A stretch of DNA of 64,000 nt from Candidatus Homeothermus arabinoxylanisolvens (GCA_001689405.1 LUJO01000052.1:62001-126000); one strand, 5' to 3'; positions 35,622-44,595 are shown, counted from the stretch's first letter. The notes: generated from the letters alone by a model not told the origin. Numbers and translations are program-made.

Positions 35622-35646
35622 CGTAATGATAAATAAAGTTGATATG

Positions 35647-35830
35647 CAAAGATACGAATAAGTCGAGTGCAAAAGCAAATAAAATTTGATTTTGCCGAGC
35701 GGAAGTATCTAAGACATACTCAAAGATACGAATAAGCCGAGCGCAAATGCAAATAAAATTTGATTTTGCCGAGCGGAAGTATCTAAGACGTAGTCAAAGA
35801 TACGAATAAGCCAAGCGCAAATGCAAATTC
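35647..35830 (-). repeat. Tandem 74-bp promoter-bearing repeat, array A (2.5 copies)
   Basis: Units 35647-35720 and 35721-35794 (74 bases each) plus a partial third to ~35830. Read on the minus strand, each ends in TTCGTATCTTTG, i.e. a TATCTTTG -7 box at 35654-35647, 35728-35721 and 35802-35795, each with a TTTG 21 bases further upstream. The body contains CTTAGATACTTCCGCTCGG and an AT-rich palindromic patch. The last copy sits 26 bases before the ATG at 35621. The same unit forms array B at 58018-58221 in opposite orientation. Confidence 0.9.
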
Positions 35831-35890
35831 AGGCCCAAGTATTACACTATATTTTAACAGCGTTCAATAGCCCCGTCCACTATATTTTTG

Positions 35891-35898
35891 TAATTTTG
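35891..35898 (+). promoter_or_regulatory. -7 box of the TPR lipoprotein at 35916
   Basis: TAATTTTG, 18 bases before the ATG; no clear -33 element. Confidence 0.5.
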
Positions 35899-35915
35899 CA
35901 TCAAAACCAATCCTT

Positions 35916-37544
35916 ATGCGACACACACTGCTTGTCATCATATCAATTGCGGCATTATGCATCGCGGCATGCAGCCGGCAGTATGACCCTCGGCTTATAG
36001 CGGCCGAGTCAGCCATGACCGAGCATCCCGACTCCGCGCTGGCCATGCTGAATGCTATCGACCGTAGCACCGTCACGTCCGACCGTGACCGCGCCCTCTA
36101 CGCCCTGCTCATGTCGCAGGCCCTCGACAAAAACTTCATCTACGTGACTGATGATTCCCTTATATCGATAGCCTACGACTATTACTCCAGCCACGACGAC
36201 AAGCGCCGCCACATGCAGTCGCAGTATTATCTCGGCCGCGTCAGTCTAAATGCCGCCGACTATCCCCGCAGTCTGTTTCTGTTCTTCAAGACCATGCAAC
36301 AGGCCAAAGAACTCGACGACCCTTTCTGGATGGGAATGACTGCCCGAAACATACGTGACACCTATGACTATACCTATAATAATATTGAAGCACTGGAGTA
36401 TGCACGCATATCTTCTGAAAACATGTTGCGCACCGGTAAAAAGCCATATATCGACTGGGCACTGTATGACTTGGCCCAGTCACTGCACAATATAGCCAAA
36501 TATCATGAAAGCCTTGAAGTATCGTTAGAGCTTTTAAAATCACCGTCAATATCCGACGAGCCCCACTTTAAAGAAGATTTATACCGATTGATTGGAAAAT
36601 CATTGATTGGGACGGATGATTATAGCAGGGCATTGCCATTTTTCGAATATCTGTGCTCCACTCCCGACGCGACCTCCTCCGATTTCGCGTTTTTAGGTGA
36701 TATCCACCTTAAAAACGGCAACTTGCAGAAGGCCAAATCAGCATTGGAAAAAGTGACCGAGGACGATGTTGCCGCTACAAGCCTGAAGTCCAAAATATAC
36801 CTTTATGAAAAGGACTATCTTAATGCATATAATACATTAGAGGAAATTCGGCAAATTACCGACCAATATTATGTCAACAGCATAACCAGTAAAATAACAG
36901 GAACTGTAGAGGACTACTATAAATATGAACAGGCGCTCGCCGATGCCGAATTAAAAAAGTCAAGAGTCATAAGATATTCAATACTCATCATAGCGTCTCT
37001 GATTATAATAGTGCTGTCAATAATCTTCTACTATTATCGTCGCAATAAATTGGTTCAGCTGGAACACTCTATAATGATAACCGAAGAGCTAAAGAAACTC
37101 CTGACCGATAACAATTCAAAATACAACCGGGCGGAGGCCTCCATAAAAACGTTACTGTCATCCCGATATGAAACGCTTGACAAATTGTGCAACACCTACT
37201 ATGAATATCACGATAGCCCCAAAATGACAAAACACATATCGGATGAAATAATTGCAATGATTGAACAGATAGCTTCCGAACCCGACAAAATAAAGGAAAT
37301 CGAAGATGCAATCAATCTCTACGAACCTGAATTAATGACAAACTTCCGTGCCGATTTCCCGAATATAAAAGATGAAGATTACAAGCTGTTCATGTTTTCA
37401 GTATTAGGACTTTCAATAAACACAATCTCAATATTTCTAAACGCACCCAATTTAAGATCGGTCTACAATCGAAAAGCACGACTAAAAGACAAAATACAAC
37501 GTCTGGATGAAACTAAAAGAAAACAATACCTCGATTTCATGTAG
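35916..37544 (+). CDS. TPR lipoprotein with transmembrane and coiled-coil region (third membrane regulator)
   Basis: 542 residues. Lipobox IAAC (Cys19), TPR-like helices ~25-340 (including HPDSALAMLNAID), membrane helix ~350-370 (YSILIIASLIIIVLSIIFYYY), then a coiled coil and a C-terminal helical segment (FMFSVLGLSINTISIFLNAPNLRSVYNRKARLKDKI) that looks like a degenerate HTH. Same plan as the proteins at 2015 and 16390. Codon and base use become clearly AT-richer from about 36350 onward. It lies 215 bases upstream of the four-gene pore-former set on the same strand and is a plausible regulator of it, by analogy with PUL regulators. Confidence 0.75.
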   Translation: MRHTLLVIISIAALCIAACSRQYDPRLIAAESAMTEHPDSALAMLNAIDRSTVTSDRDRALYALLMSQALDKNFIYVTDDSLISIAYDYYSSHDDKRRHMQSQYYLGRVSLNAADYPRSLFLFFKTMQQAKELDDPFWMGMTARNIRDTYDYTYNNIEALEYARISSENMLRTGKKPYIDWALYDLAQSLHNIAKYHESLEVSLELLKSPSISDEPHFKEDLYRLIGKSLIGTDDYSRALPFFEYLCSTPDATSSDFAFLGDIHLKNGNLQKAKSALEKVTEDDVAATSLKSKIYLYEKDYLNAYNTLEEIRQITDQYYVNSITSKITGTVEDYYKYEQALADAELKKSRVIRYSILIIASLIIIVLSIIFYYYRRNKLVQLEHSIMITEELKKLLTDNNSKYNRAEASIKTLLSSRYETLDKLCNTYYEYHDSPKMTKHISDEIIAMIEQIASEPDKIKEIEDAINLYEPELMTNFRADFPNIKDEDYKLFMFSVLGLSINTISIFLNAPNLRSVYNRKARLKDKIQRLDETKRKQYLDFM

Positions 37545-37730
37545 CAATTTATTTTCATCGCCGACACCCGCCTCTATTTCCCATTAAAAATCAGCATAAT
37601 ATCCCCCATACGCACTTAAGATAAAAATTATTTTTATCTTGCATACAAACCGCTAATAATTAAGCCTTTATTTAGGACGAAAAATAAACTAAACTTCAAG
37701 GATACGAGCCCAGTTTTAAACTTTTAATTA

Positions 37731-37738
37731 TATCTTTG
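37731..37738 (+). promoter_or_regulatory. -7 box of the MACPF gene set
   Basis: TATCTTTG, 22 bases before the ATG at 37760, in a very AT-rich gap. No clear -33 TTG, as often seen for activator-dependent promoters. No hairpin terminator is visible between 37545 and 37720. Confidence 0.55.
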
Positions 37739-37759
37739 GAATTAATTAATTATGAAATC

Positions 37760-38134
37760 ATGAAATTGTTATTTACCTTACTCATCACTTTATGTTTGGG
37801 ATACGGGAATATTGTATTGGCCGATAATCCCACCCAAAGTTCATCACAAAGTAACGCAATCGTGATGAAAGAGCGAAAATCAACCAATCGGAGAAATGCG
37901 CCAAGTAAAGTTTATATTATTTGTCATTATTCAGTCGGGCAATTATCTTTTGATTTACCCAATTATATTGAGTATATAGACATAACTATAAACGACGCAA
38001 CGAATCTGATATGGACAGGTTATGCCGATCATAACAACTATACCCTTGACATTCCTTGCTTACATGGCGAATATGAAATTTCCTGCACTACCGACCAAAA
38101 CCGCACTCTAACCGGCATACTACAATTTGACTAA
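37760..38134 (+). CDS. Small secreted protein, probable DUF3244
   Basis: 124 residues from ATG 37760 with a signal peptide (MKLLFTLLITLCLGYG...LA). The rest is a compact beta-sandwich-like domain: VGQLSFDLPNYIEYIDITI, LIWTGYADHNNYTLDIP, GEYEISCTTDQNRTLTGILQF. This pattern matches DUF3244, a Bacteroidota family of unknown function, although the call is by eye. It is first in the four-gene set, 26 bases before the next gene. An in-frame TTG at 37736 lies inside the promoter box and is rejected. Confidence 0.6.
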   Translation: MKLLFTLLITLCLGYGNIVLADNPTQSSSQSNAIVMKERKSTNRRNAPSKVYIICHYSVGQLSFDLPNYIEYIDITINDATNLIWTGYADHNNYTLDIPCLHGEYEISCTTDQNRTLTGILQFD

Positions 38135-38160
38135 TACTAATCGTATAAATCAATACATTT

Positions 38161-39480
38161 ATGAGAATCAAACCTATCGCTACCGCAATATTGGCCTTCA
38201 GTATGGCCGCTTGCGACAATGACATGGAGCAACTGATAAGCTCCTCCACACAGGAAATGACTGAAGAGACTACTGCACTAAGCCGTTCTTCCGAAGAATC
38301 ACTATCAGATTCCATCGGCACTCTTATCCCCTACATACCCACGGAAGAAGAAATTGAGCAAATAAAAATTATCGAATCCCTAAGAGCAAAAAAATCTCTT
38401 TCCCGTATATCTTCGGAAAACTACGACCGTTTTTTGTCATCAAACCTTGAAGCGATAAAGGATCTTCCTTTCAATATAAAAGTTTACTCAATTGCATCCA
38501 ATTCCACTTCAGGATATAATTATCTTTATGCGACAGGAAAAAATAAAGAAATGTACCTATCTAATAAATCTACGGACAAGGGATCTTTATTCTATCTGGT
38601 CTATCCGGTATTTGCTTTTGGATATGGTCCTCAAATATTTTCAAGTTTAACCAATACAGAACTTTGTGTTGGAATAAACACAAAGAATCCTGAACGGAAA
38701 TATCTCATGCCCGGGCCTGACAATTCGTCGGACATCTCATCAATAAAGACATATTGGAACTTTATTCCAACGCAGCATAACGGTTATTTCTACTTTGAAT
38801 GTAAATCAACCGTTGAACAAGACAATAATTCAAATTTCTATTATAAGGTCATTGAAGCCCTGTCTCGCAATTGTATAGGATTCGCAAAGCGCATAGACAA
38901 CAAGTCCCAACAAGAATTTATGATTGCCCTAAAAGATGGTTTTCAGTTTAGCAATGTGGAATTTGATACCGAAAATGCCGTCATAACAGACGGTCCACTA
39001 TTTGTTGCAGCGAAGAAAACTGTTGTCAATGAATATAGCTATAAGTTACCCACGACACTGGACATTTCCGCAACCACTTATGAAACCTCCCAATTTGTTG
39101 AGAACCCTTGCGCTATCCAATTTAATTTATTAAATGTCGCATCTGTAAAACTACCACGGCCTATAGTAGTATCCAGAAGAGCGGTCATTGACATTGCGCC
39201 CAAAGATGCCGTTTATTTACCTTCTATAATAAAAAAATATTCTAAAACGGTAAATTACTCAACAGGCATAACCCTTAAGCCAAATTCATCGTTGGAACTG
39301 ACATGTAAATTTCACACTTACAATATAGAAGTGCCATACGTGGCAGTTGCAAAACTAAATGAGCGAGAAGTAAAAATGTCCGGTGTATGGAAAGGTTATG
39401 TTTTGGCCAACCCGACACAGGTGCCCCCCATTCTCGAACCTCATTTCTATGATCTCGAAACAGGAGCCGAAATTCAATAA
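38161..39480 (+). CDS. Lipoprotein resembling a beta-trefoil plus aerolysin-type pore former (tentative)
   Basis: 439 residues, lipobox MAAC with Cys18, then a Ser/Thr/Glu-rich linker (~19-60). Residues ~100-250 contain repeated ligand-binding-like turns (YLYATGKNKEMYLSN, YWNFIPTQHNGYFYFECK) reminiscent of ricin-type beta-trefoils. Residues ~300-435 are long Ser/Thr-rich strands, with ITLKPNSSLELTCKFHTYNIEVPYVAVAKL and MSGVWKGYVLANPTQVP resembling the C-terminal part of aerolysin/ETX-MTX2 toxins (split here only by description). No close family is certain. It lies directly upstream of the MACPF gene, 41 bases apart. A surface adhesin or immunity protein is an alternative reading. Confidence 0.45.
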   Translation: MRIKPIATAILAFSMAACDNDMEQLISSSTQEMTEETTALSRSSEESLSDSIGTLIPYIPTEEEIEQIKIIESLRAKKSLSRISSENYDRFLSSNLEAIKDLPFNIKVYSIASNSTSGYNYLYATGKNKEMYLSNKSTDKGSLFYLVYPVFAFGYGPQIFSSLTNTELCVGINTKNPERKYLMPGPDNSSDISSIKTYWNFIPTQHNGYFYFECKSTVEQDNNSNFYYKVIEALSRNCIGFAKRIDNKSQQEFMIALKDGFQFSNVEFDTENAVITDGPLFVAAKKTVVNEYSYKLPTTLDISATTYETSQFVENPCAIQFNLLNVASVKLPRPIVVSRRAVIDIAPKDAVYLPSIIKKYSKTVNYSTGITLKPNSSLELTCKFHTYNIEVPYVAVAKLNEREVKMSGVWKGYVLANPTQVPPILEPHFYDLETGAEIQ

Positions 39481-39521
39481 CCTGATTAATACTTAACATG
39501 ATTAATAAAATAGACGTTCAA

Positions 39522-41177
39522 ATGAAATTTAAATATATTTCTTACACTCTATTGTTCGCATTAGCAGGCTGTACTTCAGAAGAATACTTCAATTGCGAAC
39601 CGGATAAAGATGATGACGGAATCATTATTCTCCAAGAGCGCAATCCCAAGTTGCCCAAGACTGCCGTGACACGACCTATTATTAAGCCTACATCAGGAAG
39701 CAGAAGCGATGGAGGAATTAATTCCAACGAGAGGTTAGGTTTTTCATACGCTGCCGGCAACTCCATACTCGGTGATGTCGATAACATCGGCATGGAGGTA
39801 ATAGATTTAAAAAAAGTCCAAGACCTCCTGCCGGGATATATAGGTTCAGAACGACCCAGAAGCTTTGACAGTTATAAATTTGCATTTTCTGATTACAACA
39901 CCTATGAATCTACATTAAAGCAAAGTAAAAAAATACATTCAGGCTTCTCTATCGATCTCCTCGGATTCAAGCTCGGAAGAAAAAGAGAGCATGACAAAAC
40001 GTTCAACTCAACAATCACATCGTCGAGCAATGTCGTATACGGTGAATTGGATATGCTATATAAAGACGCGTCATTCAATCTATCAACCGCAGGAGGTGCG
40101 ATGAAACTGTATGCACGCGAATGTCTGGCATCTTCATTTATAAGTAACTTATTCTCGTCCACGATAGGAAGTCTAATTGACGCCTACGGCGAATATGTCA
40201 TTACAGGTTATTACACGGGTGGCAAAGCATGCGCACTATTTGCCGGTCTGGATAATAGCAGTGCCTCCCAATCACAACGTGAGAACAATCTTCTTGATGA
40301 TATAAATGCGTCCTTTAAATGGGATGAAAACAAGTCGATAGGAGGAAACTACAATTTCGGTAAAAACAAAGGAGACTCTACATCTTATACCTATCATACT
40401 CAATCTTTATATACCAAGTTGCTTATATACGGCGGTACACCTTTCGGCATATCGCTTAACGGCGCCGATAAGATTGATAATATCAATCTCGACCTCACCC
40501 AATGGGTAACCTCCTTGTCGAATCCCGCCACCCATACCATTGTAGATTTTAAAGAAAGCGGACTTTACTCATTATCTGATTTGATATCGGAAGCCAACTT
40601 TAAACGTCGTTTTGATGACACTGCGTCTGAGATTCTTTATCCGTTTCCCCATTTCATCACTCCCTATATAGAGATTACTCGTGTATTTGTACGCTACTCA
40701 TCTACAGGGGAGGCCCTCTATGATATAGCTCCGGTGCTCCTCACCCGTCAAGGCGACCGTATAGTGCTACACCGTCATGACCCGTCACAACTAACTGACG
40801 CAGAATTGCGAACTAACGAGTCGGCTGAAGTGTTTAATCAAAAAGCTCTCGAGATTAAACAACAAGTGCAAGACTACTACGAACTTGAAATAAGGTCAAA
40901 CTCTGTAAAGAGACTTAATCCGATAGTAGGAAATCCGCTTTGCATGGATCTCGGAGTTGTAACTGAGGGAGAGATGGCTATCTACGAAAATCCGCGTACT
41001 GGAATTAATTATATTTACGATTTTAAACGTAAAATAGCGTTTTCTTATCTTGTAGATATATTCGATGGAGACATGGTTCTTGACGTATACGGAATCAGAA
41101 ACTGGGTAGAATCCCTACCTCACAAATCAGTCAATATAGCATCATTACTTAGCACTTGCACTATAATAGGACTTTAA
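39522..41177 (+). CDS. MACPF-domain lipoprotein, candidate secreted pore-forming antibacterial protein
   Basis: 551 residues from ATG 39522 (MKFKYISYTLLFALAGC, lipobox LAGC, Cys17); an in-frame ATG at 39498 is less likely. The membrane-attack-complex/perforin signature Y-G-x-x-(F/Y/V)-x6-G-G is seen as YGEYVITGYYTGG starting at Tyr222. It is preceded by a helical, Ser/Thr-rich region (candidate TMH1) and followed by KWDENKSIGGNYNFGKNKGDSTSYTYHT, a likely second hairpin-forming segment. The C-terminal ~200 residues form a separate domain. Bacteroidales MACPF proteins include the BSAP toxins that kill related strains. Family is solid; antibacterial role is inferred. The next gene starts one base after its stop. 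Confidence 0.8.
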   Translation: MKFKYISYTLLFALAGCTSEEYFNCEPDKDDDGIIILQERNPKLPKTAVTRPIIKPTSGSRSDGGINSNERLGFSYAAGNSILGDVDNIGMEVIDLKKVQDLLPGYIGSERPRSFDSYKFAFSDYNTYESTLKQSKKIHSGFSIDLLGFKLGRKREHDKTFNSTITSSSNVVYGELDMLYKDASFNLSTAGGAMKLYARECLASSFISNLFSSTIGSLIDAYGEYVITGYYTGGKACALFAGLDNSSASQSQRENNLLDDINASFKWDENKSIGGNYNFGKNKGDSTSYTYHTQSLYTKLLIYGGTPFGISLNGADKIDNINLDLTQWVTSLSNPATHTIVDFKESGLYSLSDLISEANFKRRFDDTASEILYPFPHFITPYIEITRVFVRYSSTGEALYDIAPVLLTRQGDRIVLHRHDPSQLTDAELRTNESAEVFNQKALEIKQQVQDYYELEIRSNSVKRLNPIVGNPLCMDLGVVTEGEMAIYENPRTGINYIYDFKRKIAFSYLVDIFDGDMVLDVYGIRNWVESLPHKSVNIASLLSTCTIIGL

Positions 41178-41178
41178 C

Positions 41179-42648
41179 ATGAACACTAAGAAACTTCTTA
41201 TCGCTCTGGCACTGGTGATTGGCATCGCGACTACGGCATGTAACGACGATGACGGCGCTTACATTACAGGCACGACAAAGGAAACCAACGACTGCCTGCG
41301 CAATGGCATATCGGTAGGACCGAACATGTCACTCCTGACTCTCGAATTCAATCACTCTCAAGGTGAGCTGAAAGTCAGCAGCGATGCCGGCGGATGGATG
41401 GAAATCACGACCGAACCGTCATTAGGCGAAATATCGACAACCGTAAACATCAAGATACTTCCCAATGACGACTGGGGCGAGCGCAAATGCACACTGTCGC
41501 TGTCGCTGCTCGACAAATATGTCGAGATTCCCGTAACACAGAATGAGGGTTTCAAAGTAGAACCTCAAAGCAGATTATATAATGTAGGGCGAGAAGGCGG
41601 CGACTTCACCGTCAAGGTCAGGGCCAACACCGACGAGCTTACGCCTAAAATCGAATTTGTCGAGTCGAGGGATGAATGGCTACGCTATGACGGATATGAG
41701 AAAACAGGCGACAATGAGTACACCTTGCGCTTCCACGCCGACCCAAACACCGCAGGACTCGGCCGCATGTGCGGCATATTATATACCCGCACCACACCCG
41801 GAGACTCCAGAAAGTTCTGCATTTGGCAGGAGCCGAGGATATTCAACGCCGACGAATATATTGACCTCCACTTTGGATGTCTCTACATATATCTCGGCAC
41901 GGACCGAGAAAACATCAGGCGAATTAGGCATCTGACTCTAAAAGGCTCTATCAACGACATCGACTGGTCAGCCCTGAAGCAACTGTGCATATTTGACAGC
42001 GGAGGCAATAAAGCGCCCCAAGACCGCATGATAACTCTGGACCTGAGCAACGTGATAACATTTGACGGAGAGACTTCTCCATATAGCCAGATTGGTTTCG
42101 TCCATGATAAAGTGACATGCAAGTCAGGAGGCGACGACCAAATACCGGAAAGTGTGTTTCAATACGTCACCAACCTTGCCGACATAAAAATGCCGCTCGG
42201 TACAGCAATCATCCAGCCCTACGCATTCAGCAGCTGCACCGGGCTCAATCACATAGAGATACCCAAAAGCGTAACAATCATCTGTCAGGGAGCATTCAAA
42301 TTCAGTGAAAACCTGTCGGAAATCATAATCGGAAACTACTCCATGCTGCGGCGCGTAGGGCAGATGGCTTTTATGAACTGCGGCCCCATAAAGATGCTGA
42401 ACCTGCCGGCGACACTGACCGACTTGGATTTCGGCAGTCTGCAGTGCTCGGTCATCGACATGAAAGTAGGCTGGCTGACACCTCCCGACCTTAACCCCTA
42501 CCCGAGGGTATATGAAAACAGCACCCTCTTCGTGCCGCCCGGCACTGTCGAAGCCTACCGCGCCCACAAGGGGTGGTCGCGCTTCCCCAAGATAGTCGAG
42601 CGCGACGACATGGACAAGGACGGCAACATACTGACGCCAGAATGGTAA
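41179..42648 (+). CDS. BACON and BspA-like leucine-rich-repeat surface lipoprotein
   Basis: 489 residues, lipobox TTAC (Cys21) followed by an acidic NDDD, a surface-export-like signal. Two BACON-type beta-sandwich domains (~45-130, ~130-235; EITTEPSLGEISTTVNIKI, VGREGGDFTVKVRAN), then LRR_5/BspA-like repeats (~320-450: SVFQYVTNLADIKMPLG, AFSSCTGLNHIEIPKSV, AFKFSENLSEIIIG). Such proteins bind mucin, glycans or host proteins. Separated from the MACPF stop by one base, hence cotranscribed. GC content returns to the genome's usual level within this gene, unlike its three upstream partners. Confidence 0.8.
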   Translation: MNTKKLLIALALVIGIATTACNDDDGAYITGTTKETNDCLRNGISVGPNMSLLTLEFNHSQGELKVSSDAGGWMEITTEPSLGEISTTVNIKILPNDDWGERKCTLSLSLLDKYVEIPVTQNEGFKVEPQSRLYNVGREGGDFTVKVRANTDELTPKIEFVESRDEWLRYDGYEKTGDNEYTLRFHADPNTAGLGRMCGILYTRTTPGDSRKFCIWQEPRIFNADEYIDLHFGCLYIYLGTDRENIRRIRHLTLKGSINDIDWSALKQLCIFDSGGNKAPQDRMITLDLSNVITFDGETSPYSQIGFVHDKVTCKSGGDDQIPESVFQYVTNLADIKMPLGTAIIQPYAFSSCTGLNHIEIPKSVTIICQGAFKFSENLSEIIIGNYSMLRRVGQMAFMNCGPIKMLNLPATLTDLDFGSLQCSVIDMKVGWLTPPDLNPYPRVYENSTLFVPPGTVEAYRAHKGWSRFPKIVERDDMDKDGNILTPEW

Positions 42649-42743
42649 TTATGCTACACACACTTATTTATTCCGAAAAGATAACATTGAACTGTTTTTA
42701 GAATGGTTGAGAAAACACACGAAAAATATCATCATTTGCATTC

Positions 42744-42796
42744 AGTAAAAGCCCCTGCCGACGATGACGCGAGTCAACGCCGGCAGGGGCCTACTG
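42744..42796. terminator. Large hairpin between convergent genes
   Basis: Ten-base perfect arms GCCCCTGCCG / CGGCAGGGGC, extended outward by CAGTA / TACTG across a small bulge, with a 20-base loop. On the minus strand it is followed by TTTTACTG. Probably stops the minus-strand gene at 42839 and perhaps the lipoprotein operon. Confidence 0.7.
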
Positions 42797-42838
42797 TCTT
42801 TGTCAATATCGGCCTGATGTCAGAAACCCGACTTACGC

Positions 42839-43162
42839 CTACGGCCTGATGAAGTAAGTGTCGGCGGCCTGATAGTGGGTGGCATCGAAGTCGATCATCA
42901 GCCGGCCACAGCTTATCTCCGCCCAGAGTATGCGGTCTATGCGCAGTATGTCGGCACGGTCAAGCTGCATCCACTGGTACTGCTCATCGGCTCCGGGAGC
43001 TATGCGCCCTTCGTCCTCGGCAAAAGTAAGCACGTTATCGCAAATATCGCGGAAACCCACACCGTCGGTCTGCGCGTCTATGTAACCAAGCACCTTTACC
43101 TTTAATTCGTCGTCGGTATACCCTACGCGTACCGACGTCACTCCTAATTTAACTTTCATCAT
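42839..43162 (-). CDS. Small hypothetical protein
   Basis: 107-residue soluble acidic protein (MMKVKLGVTSVRVGYTDDEL...). The start may be 43162 or the adjacent ATG at 43159. Distinctive segments are KVLGYIDAQTDGVGFRDICDNV and LMIDFDATHYQAADTYFIRP. No recognised domain, signal peptide or membrane segment. It stands alone, convergent with the lipoprotein operon and followed by a large hairpin. Function unknown. Confidence 0.6.
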   Translation of the reverse strand: MMKVKLGVTSVRVGYTDDELKVKVLGYIDAQTDGVGFRDICDNVLTFAEDEGRIAPGADEQYQWMQLDRADILRIDRILWAEISCGRLMIDFDATHYQAADTYFIRP

Positions 43163-43219
43163 GATAAATAACGATTTTATAATATAACATCGCCGTATCA
43201 CAAAAAGTTATAACCGCCC

Positions 43220-43254
43220 GAAATGTTAAATGCGGCCGGTTGGCAGGGGCACCG
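43220..43254. repeat. Divergent partial copy of the dispersed repeat
   Basis: Shares GAAATGTTAAA and GGTTGGCAGGGGC with the copies at 15.9 and 33 kb but differs in between. Located in the 158-base gap between two minus-strand genes; nothing else is seen there. Confidence 0.45.
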
Positions 43255-43320
43255 TTTAACAACGTGAATTGACACGGTGACAGTCTGAAATACAGCAGGC
43301 CGGATATGCGGAGGAAGGTG

Positions 43321-44565
43321 TCAGGGGAGCGGATCGAAGCCGAGCGACTTGATTTTTTCGATGACGGCGGCGTGGTCGTGGTCGCCCTCGACGTAGGCTA
43401 TGCCGGAGGAGAGGTCGACAGCAACCGATGTCACTCCGGGGATGAGAGCAAGGTTCTTCTCCACGGTAGCCTTGCAGTGGGCACAGCTCATGCCCTTGAT
43501 TTTGTATTCTTTGCTCATAGTCGTTATTGTTTGATGTTTACGATTGTGCAGTTTCAATATAAATGCGGTGACAAGGAGTCCGGCGAGTATGACGGAGCAG
43601 AGGGTGTCAAACCACGAGAGGGCTGCATGACAGGCTCCGTGGGGCAACGCGGCAAGAGGGAGCGTAAACCACTCGCGGGGCAGCAGATAGTCGATAGCCA
43701 GCCCGAACGCCATGGCCCCGACCACTATCGATGATATGTAGACCGCGGCGCTACGGCGCCCCATAGTACGCGATATGACGGCGATAGAAGCGAAATTGGC
43801 GGCAGGTCCGGCCATAAGCAGCACCAGCGCAGTGCCGGGCGACAGTCCCTTCATCATCAGCGACAGAGCTATGGGTATCGACCCGGTGGCACAGACATAC
43901 ATGGGCACGGCTATTGCCACGACCGCCAGCATGGCCAGCAACGGACGGTCGCCGAGCGACACGAAGAAATCGGCCGGCACAAGAACAGTGATGAGCGCGG
44001 CAATGACAAGTCCGAGCACGAGCCACTTGCCTATGCTCTGCACCATCTGAACGAAGCCATAGTACAAGGCCTCCTTCATGCGGGCCGCAAACGACGGGGT
44101 ATGCGCCTCCGCAACGGCTCCGCCATCGGCCACAGGACAAGATGTGCCGGCATTGTCGGCGGAGCGCGTCTCCGATACGCCGACAAGACACCCCCCGACA
44201 GCCGCAGTGACGAGCGCCGCCACCGGCCTGACCACGGCAAAGGCCGGCCCAAGCAGCGAGTATGTGGCGGCTATGCTGTCGACTCCGGTCTGCGGCGTCG
44301 ATATGAGAAACGAGGCCGAGGCCGCCCGTGAAGCTCCGTTGCGCCTCATCGCCACAGCCGTCGGCAGCACTCCGCACGAGCACAGCGGGAGCGGTACCCC
44401 TATCATGGCGGCCTTGACCACCGAGCGCCATCCGGAACCTGACAGATGCCGGCTCATAATGCGTGCCGGCACGAAGGCATGTAGCAGTCCGGCGATGAAA
44501 AGGCCCAGCAGTATGTAGGGCGACATCTCATTGAGCATATTAATAAAAGCGTCGAGTATCTCCAT
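43321..44565 (-). CDS. SO_0444/ArsP-type metal-efflux permease with C-terminal HMA domain
   Basis: 414 residues. Two blocks of 4-5 membrane helices of the DUF318/SO_0444 permease type, with the LPLCSCGVLPTA motif (metal-handling cysteines) in the first block and ATGSIPIALSLMMKGLSPGTAL in the second. A soluble loop (~125-165) separates them. The last ~70 residues are a heavy-metal-associated domain with GMSCAHC, a copper/zinc-binding CxxC ferredoxin-like fold. Predicted to export Cu or Zn from the cytoplasm. ATG 44565 is chosen; further upstream sequence is part of the promoter. The AraC-type regulator lies 91 bases upstream, same strand. Confidence 0.88.
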   Translation of the reverse strand: MEILDAFINMLNEMSPYILLGLFIAGLLHAFVPARIMSRHLSGSGWRSVVKAAMIGVPLPLCSCGVLPTAVAMRRNGASRAASASFLISTPQTGVDSIAATYSLLGPAFAVVRPVAALVTAAVGGCLVGVSETRSADNAGTSCPVADGGAVAEAHTPSFAARMKEALYYGFVQMVQSIGKWLVLGLVIAALITVLVPADFFVSLGDRPLLAMLAVVAIAVPMYVCATGSIPIALSLMMKGLSPGTALVLLMAGPAANFASIAVISRTMGRRSAAVYISSIVVGAMAFGLAIDYLLPREWFTLPLAALPHGACHAALSWFDTLCSVILAGLLVTAFILKLHNRKHQTITTMSKEYKIKGMSCAHCKATVEKNLALIPGVTSVAVDLSSGIAYVEGDHDHAAVIEKIKSLGFDPLP

Positions 44566-44595
44566 AAGTAACAGTATTACGATTATTTCACGGCA

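Noticed and set aside
35647..35830. Possible CRISPR array
   Set aside because: Units are contiguous 74-bp copies without unique spacers, there are no cas genes, and each unit carries promoter boxes.
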